From Amycolatopsis deserti (lineage in GTDB: Bacteria; Actinomycetota; Actinomycetes; Mycobacteriales; Pseudonocardiaceae): 64,000 nt of DNA. Where the stretch lies: assembly GCF_014653945.1 (NCBI RefSeq), contig NZ_BNAU01000005.1:478088-542087 (forward strand), given 5' to 3'. The first letter of the stretch is position 1. The number at the start of each line of letters is the position of its first letter. Under the pieces are notes generated by a model. That model ran no database searches. It was not told where the DNA came from and saw nothing but the letters and a program-made list of their open reading frames with translations. The translations under genes were made by a program, and so were the position numbers. Shown here piece by piece: positions 7,957 to 16,395 of this stretch.

Positions 7957-9233
7957 CCGCCCCAACGCACTCCTGGAACAAAACGGACTACCAGCAGCCT
8001 TGGAGACCACGGAACATGCAGCGCGAGTTGGACGACATCGAGATCGGCAAACTGGCGTACACTCCCGCGTACGCTGTGGATTACACGGGACGCGTGGACC
8101 ACTCGGCCCTGAAGCAGGCCTTCGAAGTGCTGTGCAACCGTCACCCGGTGTTGCGAGCGCGCACGATCTTCGAACACGGCCGCTGGTTCCTCCGTGCCAC
8201 CCCCGACTTTCGCCCCTCGATGACGGTACTCGCAGGCGACGATGAGACTCTGCGCCGGGCAGTCGGCGAACCTTGCGACGCTCGGGAAGAAATGGCGCAG
8301 CTCCTCTTGATCGAGGACGGCGAACGAGGCGGCGCGGTCGCTCTTCGCGCGAATCACGCGACTCTCGACGGCCGACATCTGACGACGGTGTTCACCGAGC
8401 TTTGGCAGATTTACACACAGCTGGTCGAGGGAGCTCCTGTCGCCGCGGAACCCGGACGACTTCCGGATTCCAACCACGCAGTGATGCGCGACCGGTTCCG
8501 AGAAATGGTGGACATACCACCTGCGAAGCCCGACAGCCTCGGCGAACGGCCTGGATACTCGATATTCCAGCACGTCATCGAGCTCGACGAGCGACAGAGC
8601 TCCGACATCCTCCGAGCCGCCCGCGTCAGAGGACTGACAGTTCACGCGATGCTGTGCGGCATCATCATCGAGACACAGCTGTCGACGCTGGTCGACGTCT
8701 CGGAGCCGGTGGCGTTCACCTGCTGGTCGCCCGTCGACCTCCGCAACCGGGTGACCCCACCGGTCGGGGTGACGGACACCACCAACTTCCTCGCGATGCA
8801 TCGAGCCGACATCGCCTACAGCCGTTCAACATCATGGCACGAGATCGGACAAAGGCTGCAGAAGGATCTCAAGGCGGCGTTGATCGAAAAACGACTTCGA
8901 CTTTCAGATGGAGCGCTCACGCTCGGCTCCGCCCTGGAATCGAGGCCGGCGGAGGGCGAACGCCTGGATCCGCACATCGGCAGTGCCAGCGTCAGCAACT
9001 ACGGCGTCCTGCCGGCTCTTCCGACGCCAGACGACATGCGAATCACCAAGTTCCATTCGATAGCGGATCGGCTCGGAACTCCTTATCCGAACTTTTCGGC
9101 GTTCACGATCGACAACTCCTTGAGCGTTATCAACCGCTATCGATCGGACTACTTCACCGAGGACGAGGTGAGACTTCTGGTCGAGAACACCACGGCCCGA
9201 TTGCAGGACGGTTCGCGACTGCTTGCGTCGTGA
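7953..9233 (+). CDS. Stand-alone condensation/PapA5-type acyltransferase
   Basis: A 426-residue protein of the chloramphenicol-acetyltransferase-like condensation superfamily. Residues 135-140 read HATLDG, the HxxxDG catalytic motif; RHPVLRAR lies near 63-70, and SNYGVLPAL late in the chain corresponds to the structural DFGWG/NFG region. Length and layout match PapA5-like acyltransferases (about 420 residues), which move an acyl chain from CoA or a carrier to a hydroxyl or amine. No adenylation, ketosynthase or carrier domain is nearby, so it is not part of an NRPS line here. ATGA overlap with the CitE-like gene implies that the lyase and acyltransferase act in one pathway. Confidence 0.8.
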   Translation: MTAPTHSWNKTDYQQPWRPRNMQRELDDIEIGKLAYTPAYAVDYTGRVDHSALKQAFEVLCNRHPVLRARTIFEHGRWFLRATPDFRPSMTVLAGDDETLRRAVGEPCDAREEMAQLLLIEDGERGGAVALRANHATLDGRHLTTVFTELWQIYTQLVEGAPVAAEPGRLPDSNHAVMRDRFREMVDIPPAKPDSLGERPGYSIFQHVIELDERQSSDILRAARVRGLTVHAMLCGIIIETQLSTLVDVSEPVAFTCWSPVDLRNRVTPPVGVTDTTNFLAMHRADIAYSRSTSWHEIGQRLQKDLKAALIEKRLRLSDGALTLGSALESRPAEGERLDPHIGSASVSNYGVLPALPTPDDMRITKFHSIADRLGTPYPNFSAFTIDNSLSVINRYRSDYFTEDEVRLLVENTTARLQDGSRLLAS

Positions 9234-9267
9234 CCGCGTGCCGTCGCCCCGTAAACCACTCGCACGA

Positions 9268-9301
9268 GCGGGGGCCCGTCCCCCCGAGGACGGGCCCCCG
9301 C
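9268..9301. terminator. Bidirectional terminator
   Basis: A perfect 14-bp GC-rich stem (GCGGGGGCCCGTCC and its complement) with a 6-nt loop, lying between the convergent acyltransferase (stop 9233) and MFS (stop 9318) genes. There is no U-tract, as is common in actinomycetes. Confidence 0.85.
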
Positions 9302-9317
9302 GATCCCCCGTGGAACG

Positions 9318-10742
9318 TCAGACTCGGGCCAGTTCCGGCTCCGGCGCGCGGCGCAGCCGCACCACGCCGGACACCGCGATCAGCAGACCCAGCGCCGCGA
9401 TCCCGGTGATCACCGTCAGCGCCGGGGTCAGGCCGGTCAGCAGGGAGCCCCCGCCGCTGCCCGTCAGCACCGCCGTCACGATCGCCAGCCCGATCGCGCC
9501 GCCGACCTGCAGCGACGTGTTCAGCAGGCCACCGGCCAGACCCTGCTCGTTGTCGCTGATACCGGTCGTCGCCTGGATGTTCAGCGACGAGAACGCCAGC
9601 GTGAAGCCGATGCCGAGCAGGATCATGCTCGGCAGCACCGAACCGGCGTACCCGGAGTGCTCGTCGACGCGCAGGAACAGCACGTACGCGATCACGTGCG
9701 CCAGCACGCCACCCAGGATGGTGCGCGACGTGCCGACCCGGTCGATCAGCGGCTCGATCCGCGGCGAGGCGAACGCCACGATCAGCGCGGCGGGCAGGAA
9801 CCCGAGCGCGGTCTCCAGCGCCGACCAGCCCAGCACGTCCTGCAGGTACAGCATCACCACGAACTGGAAGCCGATGTAGGCCCCGAAGAACAGCGCCGCC
9901 CCCAGGTTGGCCCGCGCCAGCGGCCCGGACCGCAGGATGCCCAGCCGCAGCAACGGGTGGCTGCTGCGCTTTTCGATCACCACGAACGCGGTCAGCAGCG
10001 CCACCGCGACGGCGAACGTGATCAGCGTGCGCGGCGCGGCCCAGCCGACCTCCGGCGCCTCGACGACACCGAACACCAGCAGCAGCGAACCGGCCGCACC
10101 GGTGATCGCGCCGGGCAGGTCGTAGCCACCCGCGGAGTGGTCCCGCTCGTAGGACGGGACGACCTTGATCGCCGACACCAGCGCGATCAATGCGATCGGC
10201 ACCGGCAGCAGGAACGTCCACCGCCAGCCGACCTCGGTCAGCAGCCCGGAGAACACCAGGCCGGCGGAGTACCCGCTGGCGCCGAACACCGCGAAGATGC
10301 TGATCGCGCGGTTGCGGGCGGGGCCCTCCTGGAACGTGGTGGTGATGATCGACAACGCGGCCGGCGCGGTGAACGCCGCCGCCAGGCCCTTGATGAACCG
10401 GCTCACGATCAGCAGCGCGCCGTTGTCGACGAGACCGCCGAGCAGCGAGGCGACCGCGAACACGGCCACCGCGACGAGGAACACCCGCCGCCGCCCGAGC
10501 AGGTCCGCCGTGCGACCGCCGAGCAGGAGCAGCCCGCCGTAGCCGAGCACGTACCCGCTCACGACCCACTGCAACGCGCTGGTGGACAGGCCGAGCTCGG
10601 CCTGGATGGACGGCAGCGCGACGCCGACCATCGAAACGTCGAGGGCGTCCAGTCCCACGACGGTGGACACGGTCAGCAGCACGGCCCACAGCCGCGCGTC
10701 CCACCGTGTCGAGGTGGTGGACAGGTGCGCAGGAGAAGTCAT
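9318..10742 (-). CDS. MFS drug exporter, DHA2-like
   Basis: A 474-residue transporter with about 14 predicted membrane helices. It has the DHA2 features LDVSMVGVALPSIQ in helix 1, SALQWVVSGYVLGYGGLLLL in helix 2, and motif A GRTADLLGRRR in the first cytoplasmic loop. Proteins of this group export drugs or dyes by proton antiport. The gene is transcribed away from a MarR-family gene, and the intervening region has two operator-like elements. This arrangement suggests MarR-controlled efflux. It ends at the strong hairpin shared with the acyltransferase gene. Confidence 0.92.
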   Translation of the reverse strand: MTSPAHLSTTSTRWDARLWAVLLTVSTVVGLDALDVSMVGVALPSIQAELGLSTSALQWVVSGYVLGYGGLLLLGGRTADLLGRRRVFLVAVAVFAVASLLGGLVDNGALLIVSRFIKGLAAAFTAPAALSIITTTFQEGPARNRAISIFAVFGASGYSAGLVFSGLLTEVGWRWTFLLPVPIALIALVSAIKVVPSYERDHSAGGYDLPGAITGAAGSLLLVFGVVEAPEVGWAAPRTLITFAVAVALLTAFVVIEKRSSHPLLRLGILRSGPLARANLGAALFFGAYIGFQFVVMLYLQDVLGWSALETALGFLPAALIVAFASPRIEPLIDRVGTSRTILGGVLAHVIAYVLFLRVDEHSGYAGSVLPSMILLGIGFTLAFSSLNIQATTGISDNEQGLAGGLLNTSLQVGGAIGLAIVTAVLTGSGGGSLLTGLTPALTVITGIAALGLLIAVSGVVRLRRAPEPELARV

Positions 10743-10757
10743 GGCAGACAGATTACA

Positions 10758-10821
10758 TGCATGCGCATTTAATGCAAGAGGGTTTAATGCGTTTGCATCA
10801 GATTCCGGCGCATGCTAAGGT
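10758..10821. promoter_or_regulatory. MarR operators and divergent promoters
   Basis: The intergenic region is AT-rich for this genome. It holds the direct repeat TTTAATGC (10768-10775 and 10783-10790). It also holds the inverted elements GCAT-TTA-ATGC (10765-10775) and ATGC-GTTT-GCAT (10787-10798). A likely promoter for the MarR gene is TTGCAT (10793-10798), 17 nt, TAAGGT (10816-10821). Its -35 lies inside the second palindrome, consistent with autorepression. The first site sits just upstream of the exporter start. Confidence 0.6.
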
Positions 10822-10827
10822 GCGGCC

Positions 10828-11226
10828 ATGGGTGACGTCGCCGAAGGACGGCTCGTGCAGCAGTGGCACGAGCTGATGGCCTTGTACGCGACCGTCTTCG
10901 GCGAGCTGGAATGCCGCCTGCAGGACCGGCACGGCATCGGGGTGAGCGAGTTCGAGGCCCTCGAGCGGCTCGCGACCTGCGACACCAAGTGCCGCTCCGC
11001 CGACCTCCTCGACGCCGTGCACCTCAGCCAGAGCGCCACCTCGCGCCTGGTCGCCCGCCTGGAGAAGGAGGGCCTGGTCGAGCGCGCGATGTGCGAGCAG
11101 GACCGGCGTGGCGTCTTCGTCTCGCTCACCGAGGCCGGCCGGCGCCGCTACGAGGAGGCGAAGCCGACCCACCGCGAGGTGCTGCGCGACACACTCGGTC
11201 AGGCCCGTATCCCGAAGGCCGGTTGA
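10828..11226 (+). CDS. MarR family transcriptional regulator
   Basis: A 132-residue winged-helix protein. Residues about 30-100 contain LSQSATSRLVARLEKEGLVERA (recognition region) and the wing CEQDRRGVFVSLTEAGRRR. It is expected to repress the divergent MFS exporter and itself, releasing DNA on ligand binding. The ATG at 10828 is 6 nt after the TAAGGT -10 hexamer and has no Shine-Dalgarno, so the mRNA is probably leaderless. CDTKC at about 51-55 places two Cys close together; a redox role is possible but unproven. Confidence 0.92.
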   Translation: MGDVAEGRLVQQWHELMALYATVFGELECRLQDRHGIGVSEFEALERLATCDTKCRSADLLDAVHLSQSATSRLVARLEKEGLVERAMCEQDRRGVFVSLTEAGRRRYEEAKPTHREVLRDTLGQARIPKAG

Positions 11227-11285
11227 CCCGCCGCTCCAGGGGGTAGCTCACCGCCACGCGCAGACGCCGGGGTGGGAGTGCAACC

Positions 11286-12275
11286 GTGAGCGAGCACAAC
11301 AGGGAAAGCCTTGCCGGCCGGGCGAAAGCCGGCCTCGACCGCGTGGACGCGGTGCAGCAGGAGCACAAGTCGCTGTCCGTGCCGGTCGCGGTGGTCAAGA
11401 AGTTCCTCGAGGACCAGTCCACGAACCTGGCGAGCATGATCGCCTTCTGGGCGTTCTTCTCGATCTTCCCGCTGTTCCTCGTCCTGATCACGCTGCTCGG
11501 GTTCTTCGTGCCGGACAACCTGAAGACCGACGTGCTCGGGCACGTGAGCCAGATGTTGCCGCTGCTGGACCCGTCCACGATGCAGGGCTTCGGCGGTTCG
11601 GTGTGGGCGCTGGTCCTCGGGCTGGTCACCGCGCTGTGGAGCGGGATCGCGGTGGTGCGGGCGACCCAGACCGCGTTCAACTCGGTGTGGGAACTGCCCT
11701 TCCACGCGCGGCCGAGCCTGCCCGAGCAGATCGGCCGCAGCCTGCTCGTGCTGGTGACGATCGGGCTCGGGCTCGTCGTCAGCACGCTGATCAGCGGGTT
11801 CGTCTCCAGCGGCACGGACCTGCTGAACCTGGGGTGGCTCGGCCGGATCCTCGGCTACGCCGTCGCGATCGTCCTGGACATCGGGTTGTTCGTGGCCGCG
11901 TTCCGGATCCTCACCGACCGCGACATCTCGACGCGCGACGTGCTGCCCGGCGCGGTGCTGTCCGGCGTGCTGTTCTGGGTCCTGCAAACGCTTTCGTCGC
12001 TGATCATCAGCCGCTACCTGCAGAACGCGCAGAACACCTACGGCACGTTCGCCACCGTCATCACGCTGCTGTGGTGGTTCTACCTGCAGAGCATCATCAC
12101 GCTGCTCGGGGCGCAGCTCAACGTCGTCCTCAAGGACCGGCTGCACCCGCGCGCGCTGGTCGGCGCCCCGGAAACGGACGCCGACCACCGCGCCTACGAG
12201 TCCTACGCGGAAGAACGCGCGTACCACGAGCAGGAGCGCGTGGACACCGAGTTCCCGCCGGAGCAGCGCCGCTGA
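11286..12275 (+). CDS. YihY/BrkB family inner membrane protein
   Basis: A 329-residue protein with about six hydrophobic helices. It has the family pattern SMIAFWAFFSIFPLFLVLIT near 55-75, TYGTFATVITLLWWFYLQS near 250 and LGAQLNVVLKDR towards the C-terminus. YihY/BrkB proteins are conserved membrane proteins once called RNase BN; their transport role is unsettled. The GTG at 11286 follows GGGTGGGAG. The C-terminal tail is charged and cytoplasmic. Its stop codon abuts, with no gap, the stop codon of the convergent MHS transporter gene. Confidence 0.92.
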   Translation: MSEHNRESLAGRAKAGLDRVDAVQQEHKSLSVPVAVVKKFLEDQSTNLASMIAFWAFFSIFPLFLVLITLLGFFVPDNLKTDVLGHVSQMLPLLDPSTMQGFGGSVWALVLGLVTALWSGIAVVRATQTAFNSVWELPFHARPSLPEQIGRSLLVLVTIGLGLVVSTLISGFVSSGTDLLNLGWLGRILGYAVAIVLDIGLFVAAFRILTDRDISTRDVLPGAVLSGVLFWVLQTLSSLIISRYLQNAQNTYGTFATVITLLWWFYLQSIITLLGAQLNVVLKDRLHPRALVGAPETDADHRAYESYAEERAYHEQERVDTEFPPEQRR

Positions 12276-13610
12276 CTACTCGGCGCCGGTGACGAACGCC
12301 TCCCGCTCGGCGGCCGGCCGCTCGCGCAGGGCGAGGACCGCGGCCAGTGTCACCAGGCAGGCCAGCAACATGTAGCCGGACACCGCGAGCGAGGTGCCGG
12401 TCTCCCCGACCAGCCAGGTCGACACCAGCGGTGCGAACCCGCCGCCGAGGATCGCGCCGAAGGCGTAGGCGAAGGACACGCCGCTGTAGCGGATGCCGGC
12501 CGGGAACAGCTCGCTGTAGGCCGCCGCCTGCGGGCCGTAGGTCAGGCCGAGCCCGAAGCCCAGCACGATCACCGCGGCCAGCATGAGCGGCACCGAACGC
12601 GTGTCGAACAGCAGGAAGAACGGGAACGTCCAGGCGCCCATCGCCAGCGTGCCGACGAGGTAGGTGCGGCGACGGCCCCAGCGGTCCGACCAGTGCCCGG
12701 CCAGCATCGTGAACACGCCCCACGCCACGGCGCCGACCATGCCGATGGACAGCATCGTGGTGCTGGACAGCTTCAGCGTGCGGGTGCCGTAGGAGTTGAT
12801 GAACGCGATCAGGATGTAGCCGACCATGTTGTTGGCGATGAACAACCCGATCGCGATGAGCAGCTCGCGGCGGTTGGTGCGCAGCAGCTCGGCCAGCGGC
12901 GCGGAGCGGCGGGCGCGGCGGGCGCGCAGCTCGCTGAACACCGGGCTCTCGGACACGCGGGCCCGCACGAAGAAGCCGACCGCGATGAGCACGACGCTGA
13001 GCAGGAACGGGATGCGCCAGCCCCAGCGGGCGAACTGGTCGGCGGTGGTCGCCGCGGAGACGCTGAAGAACACCAGGTTCGCCAGCAGCAGCCCGATCGG
13101 CACGCCGATCTGCGGGAACGAGCCGAAGTAGCCGCGGCGGCCGGGCGGGGCGTGCTCTACCGACATCAGCGCCGCGCCGCCCCACTCGCCGCCGGCGGAC
13201 AGGCCCTGCAGCAGCCGCAACACCACGAGCAGGATCGGCGCGGCGACGCCGATCGAGTCGTAGGCGGGCAGCAGGCCGACACCGATCGTGGAAATCCCCA
13301 TCAGCAGCAGGGTCGCGACGAGAACCGCCTTGCGGCCCACGCGGTCACCGAGGTGCCCGGCGACGATCCCGCCGATCGGCCGCGCCACGAAGCTCACGCC
13401 GAGCGTCGCGAACGAGGCCAGCAGCGCCGCGGTGCCGTCCAGCGAGGGGAAGAACTGCTTGCCGAACACCAGACTCGCGGCCGAGGCGTAGATGAAGAAG
13501 TCGTACCACTCGATCGTCGTGCCGACGAGGCTCGCGCCGACGACGCGGCGAAGCTGCCTGCCGTCGTGCGACCGGCTCGTCCGGGCCGAAGCCTCGGGCG
13601 TGTGCGTCAT
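12276..13610 (-). CDS. MFS transporter of the metabolite:H+ symporter (MHS) family
   Basis: A 444-residue transporter with 12 predicted helices. The N-terminal helix 1 pattern GTTIEWYDFFIYASAASLVF and the loop GHLGDRVGRKAVL are hallmarks of MHS carriers for shikimate, proline/betaine, citrate or dicarboxylates. The start is placed at ATG 13610, preceded by a GGGAAGGGA ribosome site; an upstream in-frame ATG would add 24 residues of non-conserved sequence. The promoter region contains a palindromic operator 31 nt upstream of the start. Substrate not predictable. Confidence 0.9.
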   Translation of the reverse strand: MTHTPEASARTSRSHDGRQLRRVVGASLVGTTIEWYDFFIYASAASLVFGKQFFPSLDGTAALLASFATLGVSFVARPIGGIVAGHLGDRVGRKAVLVATLLLMGISTIGVGLLPAYDSIGVAAPILLVVLRLLQGLSAGGEWGGAALMSVEHAPPGRRGYFGSFPQIGVPIGLLLANLVFFSVSAATTADQFARWGWRIPFLLSVVLIAVGFFVRARVSESPVFSELRARRARRSAPLAELLRTNRRELLIAIGLFIANNMVGYILIAFINSYGTRTLKLSSTTMLSIGMVGAVAWGVFTMLAGHWSDRWGRRRTYLVGTLAMGAWTFPFFLLFDTRSVPLMLAAVIVLGFGLGLTYGPQAAAYSELFPAGIRYSGVSFAYAFGAILGGGFAPLVSTWLVGETGTSLAVSGYMLLACLVTLAAVLALRERPAAEREAFVTGAE

Positions 13611-13640
13611 GGGCCATCCCTTCCCGCCATTGGAAAGAAG

Positions 13641-13654
13641 ATCAAAGGTTTGAT
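13641..13654. promoter_or_regulatory. Palindromic operator upstream of MHS transporter
   Basis: A perfect palindrome ATCAAA-GG-TTTGAT, 31 to 44 nt upstream of the transporter ATG, in a locally AT-rich patch. Its position overlaps the expected core promoter. The cognate regulator is not encoded next to it. Confidence 0.5.
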
Positions 13655-13682
13655 TAGTTCCCTGGCAACGTAGATGCCACAC

Positions 13683-13933
13683 TGCCGGAAGACCAGGGGC
13701 GGGTGCAGACCTTTACCGTCCTGAGACCTTCCGTGGCGGGTGAGCGGGACGGCGGCCCGGGGACGACCCAGCTCGACGCGGGTCGGCTGGGTCGGCTGGG
13801 CAACCGCGGCGGGCGAGCCGCTGCCGGCAGGCGCGGCGCGGGCTGCCGGACTCGGCCCCCGTCGCGGGCCCACCGTCCCGGCACGGCTCGGTGGAGGCCT
13901 CAGCCCGGCGCGGTCAGGCGGTAGGCCCTCGGT
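13683..13933. other. Intergenic region without recognisable gene
   Basis: Between the MHS transporter promoter and the hydrolase terminator lie about 250 nt of GC-rich sequence. Open frames here lack ribosome sites and family resemblance. I see no RNA gene, repeat or mobile element. Confidence 0.5.
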
Positions 13934-13963
13934 GGCGGGTGGGCGCGCGCGAGCCCACCCGCC
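13934..13963 (-). terminator. Terminator after alpha/beta hydrolase gene
   Basis: An 11-bp perfect stem (GGCGGGTGGGC with complement) and an 8-nt GC loop, starting 6 nt beyond the stop of the hydrolase gene. Confidence 0.7.
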
Positions 13964-13969
13964 GCCACA

Positions 13970-14761
13970 TCAGAGGAAGTCCCGCAGGCGCGTGGCGAAG
14001 GCGGCCGGGTCGGCGGCGAAGCCGGTGTGGTCGCCGGGGAACCGCGCGGGCTCCACACCCAGCTCCTTCGCCAGCGCCTCCGACGTGCGTTCGCACAGCT
14101 GACCGGCCGATTCCTCGCCGATGCCGATCACCACCGGGCGGGTGCGCAGGACCTCGAAGTCCGGGATCCAGCGGGTGGTCGGGCGGTACATGTGCGCGTA
14201 CTGGAAGTTCGCGTCGGCGAGGTCCCGCGGGCTCGGCTCCTGGGCGAAGAACTGCTGGAACACCGGCTCCGGGAGGTGGATGTCCGCCATGACCAGGAAC
14301 TTCCGCATGGCGCCCACCGGGTCACCGGCGAAGTGCGTCGCGATGACCTCCTCCCCCTGCGCGCGGATCCGGTCCCGGTCCGGCAGCAGCTCGTTCAGCG
14401 GCGGCTCGTGCGCGATCACGGTCGTGACCAGGTCCGGGCGTGCCTGGGCGAGCGCGAGGGCGCTGACCGCACCGCCGCTGGAGCCGAGCACGACCGCGGG
14501 GCCGGCGTCGGCGTGCTCGATGAGCCGGGCCAGGTCCTCGGCGCGGATCTCCGGCGTGGAGTCCTGCTCCGGGTCGTCCACCGGGCTGCGGTTGATGCCG
14601 CGTGGATCGGTGGTGAGCACGGTGTGGTCGACGGCGAGCAGGTCGGCCAGCGGGGCGAACGGGCGCGCGTCCATCGGGGCGCCGACGAGCACGACCAGCG
14701 GGCCCCGCCCGCGGATCTCGTGGTAGAGCCGCGCGCCGGGGACGGGCAGTGTCTGGGACAT
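13970..14761 (-). CDS. Alpha/beta hydrolase
   Basis: A 263-residue cytosolic alpha/beta hydrolase. Strand LVVLVGAP at 22-29 supplies the oxyanion region, nucleophile Ser95 lies in GSSGG (93-97), and the catalytic His lies in GDHTGF near 245. DPRGINRSP is the usual post-beta4 loop. A close functional guess is not possible; haloperoxidase/esterase-like members have this length. It is divergent from an ECF sigma factor gene with only 66 nt between them, so the two may share control. Confidence 0.88.
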   Translation of the reverse strand: MSQTLPVPGARLYHEIRGRGPLVVLVGAPMDARPFAPLADLLAVDHTVLTTDPRGINRSPVDDPEQDSTPEIRAEDLARLIEHADAGPAVVLGSSGGAVSALALAQARPDLVTTVIAHEPPLNELLPDRDRIRAQGEEVIATHFAGDPVGAMRKFLVMADIHLPEPVFQQFFAQEPSPRDLADANFQYAHMYRPTTRWIPDFEVLRTRPVVIGIGEESAGQLCERTSEALAKELGVEPARFPGDHTGFAADPAAFATRLRDFL

Positions 14762-14827
14762 CGAAATCCTCCTGGGGAAAGTGGTTTCGAAGGTGGTGAC
14801 CGGCGGCGTGGGGCAGAATCATCGCTC

Positions 14828-15790
14828 GTGACGGAACTGGCCGTGGACCTGGAGCGGGCGCGCACCGGGGACGACGCGGCGTTCACCCGGCTGGTCGAGC
14901 CGCTGCGGCGGGAGCTGCACGCGCACTGCTACCGGATGCTGGGTTCGGTGCACGACGCCGACGACGCGTTGCAGGAGGCGCTGCTGCGGGCGTGGCGGGG
15001 GCTGCCGGGCTTCGAGGGGCGCGCTTCGTTGCGGTCCTGGCTCTACACCGTGACCACCCGGACCTGCCTGGACGCGGTGGAGCGGCGGGGCAGGCGCGCG
15101 CTGCCGATGGATCTCGGGCCGTCCAGCGATCACGTGGTCACCGAGGACGCGCCGCGCACGGACGTCGCGTGGCTCGGCCCGTACCCGACCGGCCCGGACG
15201 CGCGGGCCGAACAGCGGGAGGCGGTCGAGCTGGCGTTCGTGGCCGCGCTGCAGCACCTGCCCGGGAACCAGCGGGCGGCGCTGGTGTTGTTCGAGGTCCT
15301 GGGGTTCTCGGCGGCCGAGATCGCGTCGATGATGAACACCTCGGCCGCGTCGGTGAACTCGGCGCTGCAACGGGCGCGGCGGGTCATGCCGACGCGCGAA
15401 CCGGTACCGGACGACGCGCGGGTGCGGATGCTGGCGTCGGACTACGCCGGCGCGCTGGAGCGGGGCGACGCGGACGCGCTGGTGGCGCTGCTGACCGAGG
15501 ACGTGACGTGGTCGATGCCGCCGATGCCGCACTGGTACCACGGGATCGACGCGGTGATGTCCTTCGCGCGGCAGTACCCCCTCGCGTCCTGCGGCTCCTG
15601 GCGGCACCGGATCGTCGCCGCGAACGGGCTGCCCGCGGTGGCCTCGTACCTGCGCACGGAGCCGGACGGGACGTTCGGCAGCTGGTCGATCAACGTGCTG
15701 ACGCCGCGGGACGGCCGGATCGCGGCGGTCACCTCGTTCGTCGGACGCGAGCACTTCGCGGCGTTCGGCCTGCCGGACGAACTGGGCTGA
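14828..15790 (+). CDS. ECF sigma factor, SigG/TIGR02960-like, with SnoaL-type C-terminus
   Basis: A 320-residue sigma factor. The sigma-2 region (about 14-80) has HCYRMLGSVHDADDALQEAL and RASLRSWLYTVTTRTCLDAV. The sigma-4 region (about 140-185) has LQHLPGNQRAALVLFEVLGF and a helix-turn-helix before NSALQRARR. Residues about 200-320 form a SnoaL/NTF2-like domain, the built-in regulatory tail of SigG/SigJ-type ECFs that need no classical anti-sigma. The GTG at 14828 follows a CAGAAT hexamer, possibly a leaderless start. It may control itself and the divergent hydrolase. Confidence 0.9.
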   Translation: MTELAVDLERARTGDDAAFTRLVEPLRRELHAHCYRMLGSVHDADDALQEALLRAWRGLPGFEGRASLRSWLYTVTTRTCLDAVERRGRRALPMDLGPSSDHVVTEDAPRTDVAWLGPYPTGPDARAEQREAVELAFVAALQHLPGNQRAALVLFEVLGFSAAEIASMMNTSAASVNSALQRARRVMPTREPVPDDARVRMLASDYAGALERGDADALVALLTEDVTWSMPPMPHWYHGIDAVMSFARQYPLASCGSWRHRIVAANGLPAVASYLRTEPDGTFGSWSINVLTPRDGRIAAVTSFVGREHFAAFGLPDELG

Positions 15791-15886
15791 CGGCGCACGG
15801 TCCTCAGTGGACCGGTTTACCGGAGGTCACGCCGGGGTAAACCGAAGATCCTCCGGTTGACGAGTCAGCGGAGGAGGTGATGCATC

Positions 15887-16312
15887 GTGCACGACATGGT
15901 GCATCGGCCGGATCGGTTCACCAGCGTCGTGGACGGGCCGTCGGAACTGGCGGCTCTGCGGCGGCGGGTGCGGTTCATGCTCGCGGGCGTCGCCGAACAC
16001 CACGTCGTCGACGCGTTGCTGGTGAGCGACGAGATCGCCGGCATCGCCTGGCTGTCCACGCGCCAGCCGTTCACGCTGCGGCTGGGCTGGGCGGGCGCGG
16101 ACACCATCCGCGTCGACGTGACGATCGCCGCCGAGCCGCCCGCTCGCGGTGACCTGGGCACGTCGGCGGACGTCCTGGACGGGATCGCCGCCCGGTGGGG
16201 CGTGACGCCACGCCGCGGCGGCACGGTGCTGTGGGCGGACGTCCCGGTCACGGCACCGGTCGCGCCGGACGGACCGGCGCTGGACGCGGTGCACGTGACG
16301 GAACCGGCCTGA
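15887..16312 (+). CDS. Degenerate RsbW-like (HATPase_c_2) protein
   Basis: A 141-residue protein aligning by eye with anti-sigma/serine kinases of the RsbW type. LLVSDEIAGIAWLS stands where the N-box LLVSELVTNAV.. belongs, IRVDVTIAAEPP follows, and WGVTPRRGGTVLWADVP matches the last strand WGVEPT..GKTVWAEL. The N-box Asn and the G1 DxGxG motif are both missing, so ATP binding and kinase activity are doubtful. GTG at 15887 has GAGGAGG (15871-15877) 9 nt upstream. A STAS-domain gene lies just downstream, and the pair looks like a partner-switching remnant or a binding-only variant. Confidence 0.65.
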   Translation: MHDMVHRPDRFTSVVDGPSELAALRRRVRFMLAGVAEHHVVDALLVSDEIAGIAWLSTRQPFTLRLGWAGADTIRVDVTIAAEPPARGDLGTSADVLDGIAARWGVTPRRGGTVLWADVPVTAPVAPDGPALDAVHVTEPA

Positions 16313-16318
16313 GTGGTC

Positions 16319-16347
16319 GCCGGTGGTCCGGGCTCCGGGCCACCGGC
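16319..16347 (+). terminator. Probable terminator between RsbW-like and STAS genes
   Basis: GCCGGTGG (16319-16326) pairs with CCACCGGC (16340-16347), and an inner CCGG/CCGG pair extends the stem. It starts 7 nt after the stop. A TAGAGT hexamer at 16357-16362 could start a separate STAS transcript. Confidence 0.5.
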
Positions 16348-16395
16348 GGCAGCCGATAGAGTGTACGGGCTGAACAGACCGACGATGGAGGATCC

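Noticed and set aside
7953-9233. Part of a nonribosomal peptide synthetase
   Set aside because: Only a stand-alone condensation-like acyltransferase is present; no adenylation, carrier or thioesterase domain is within reach.
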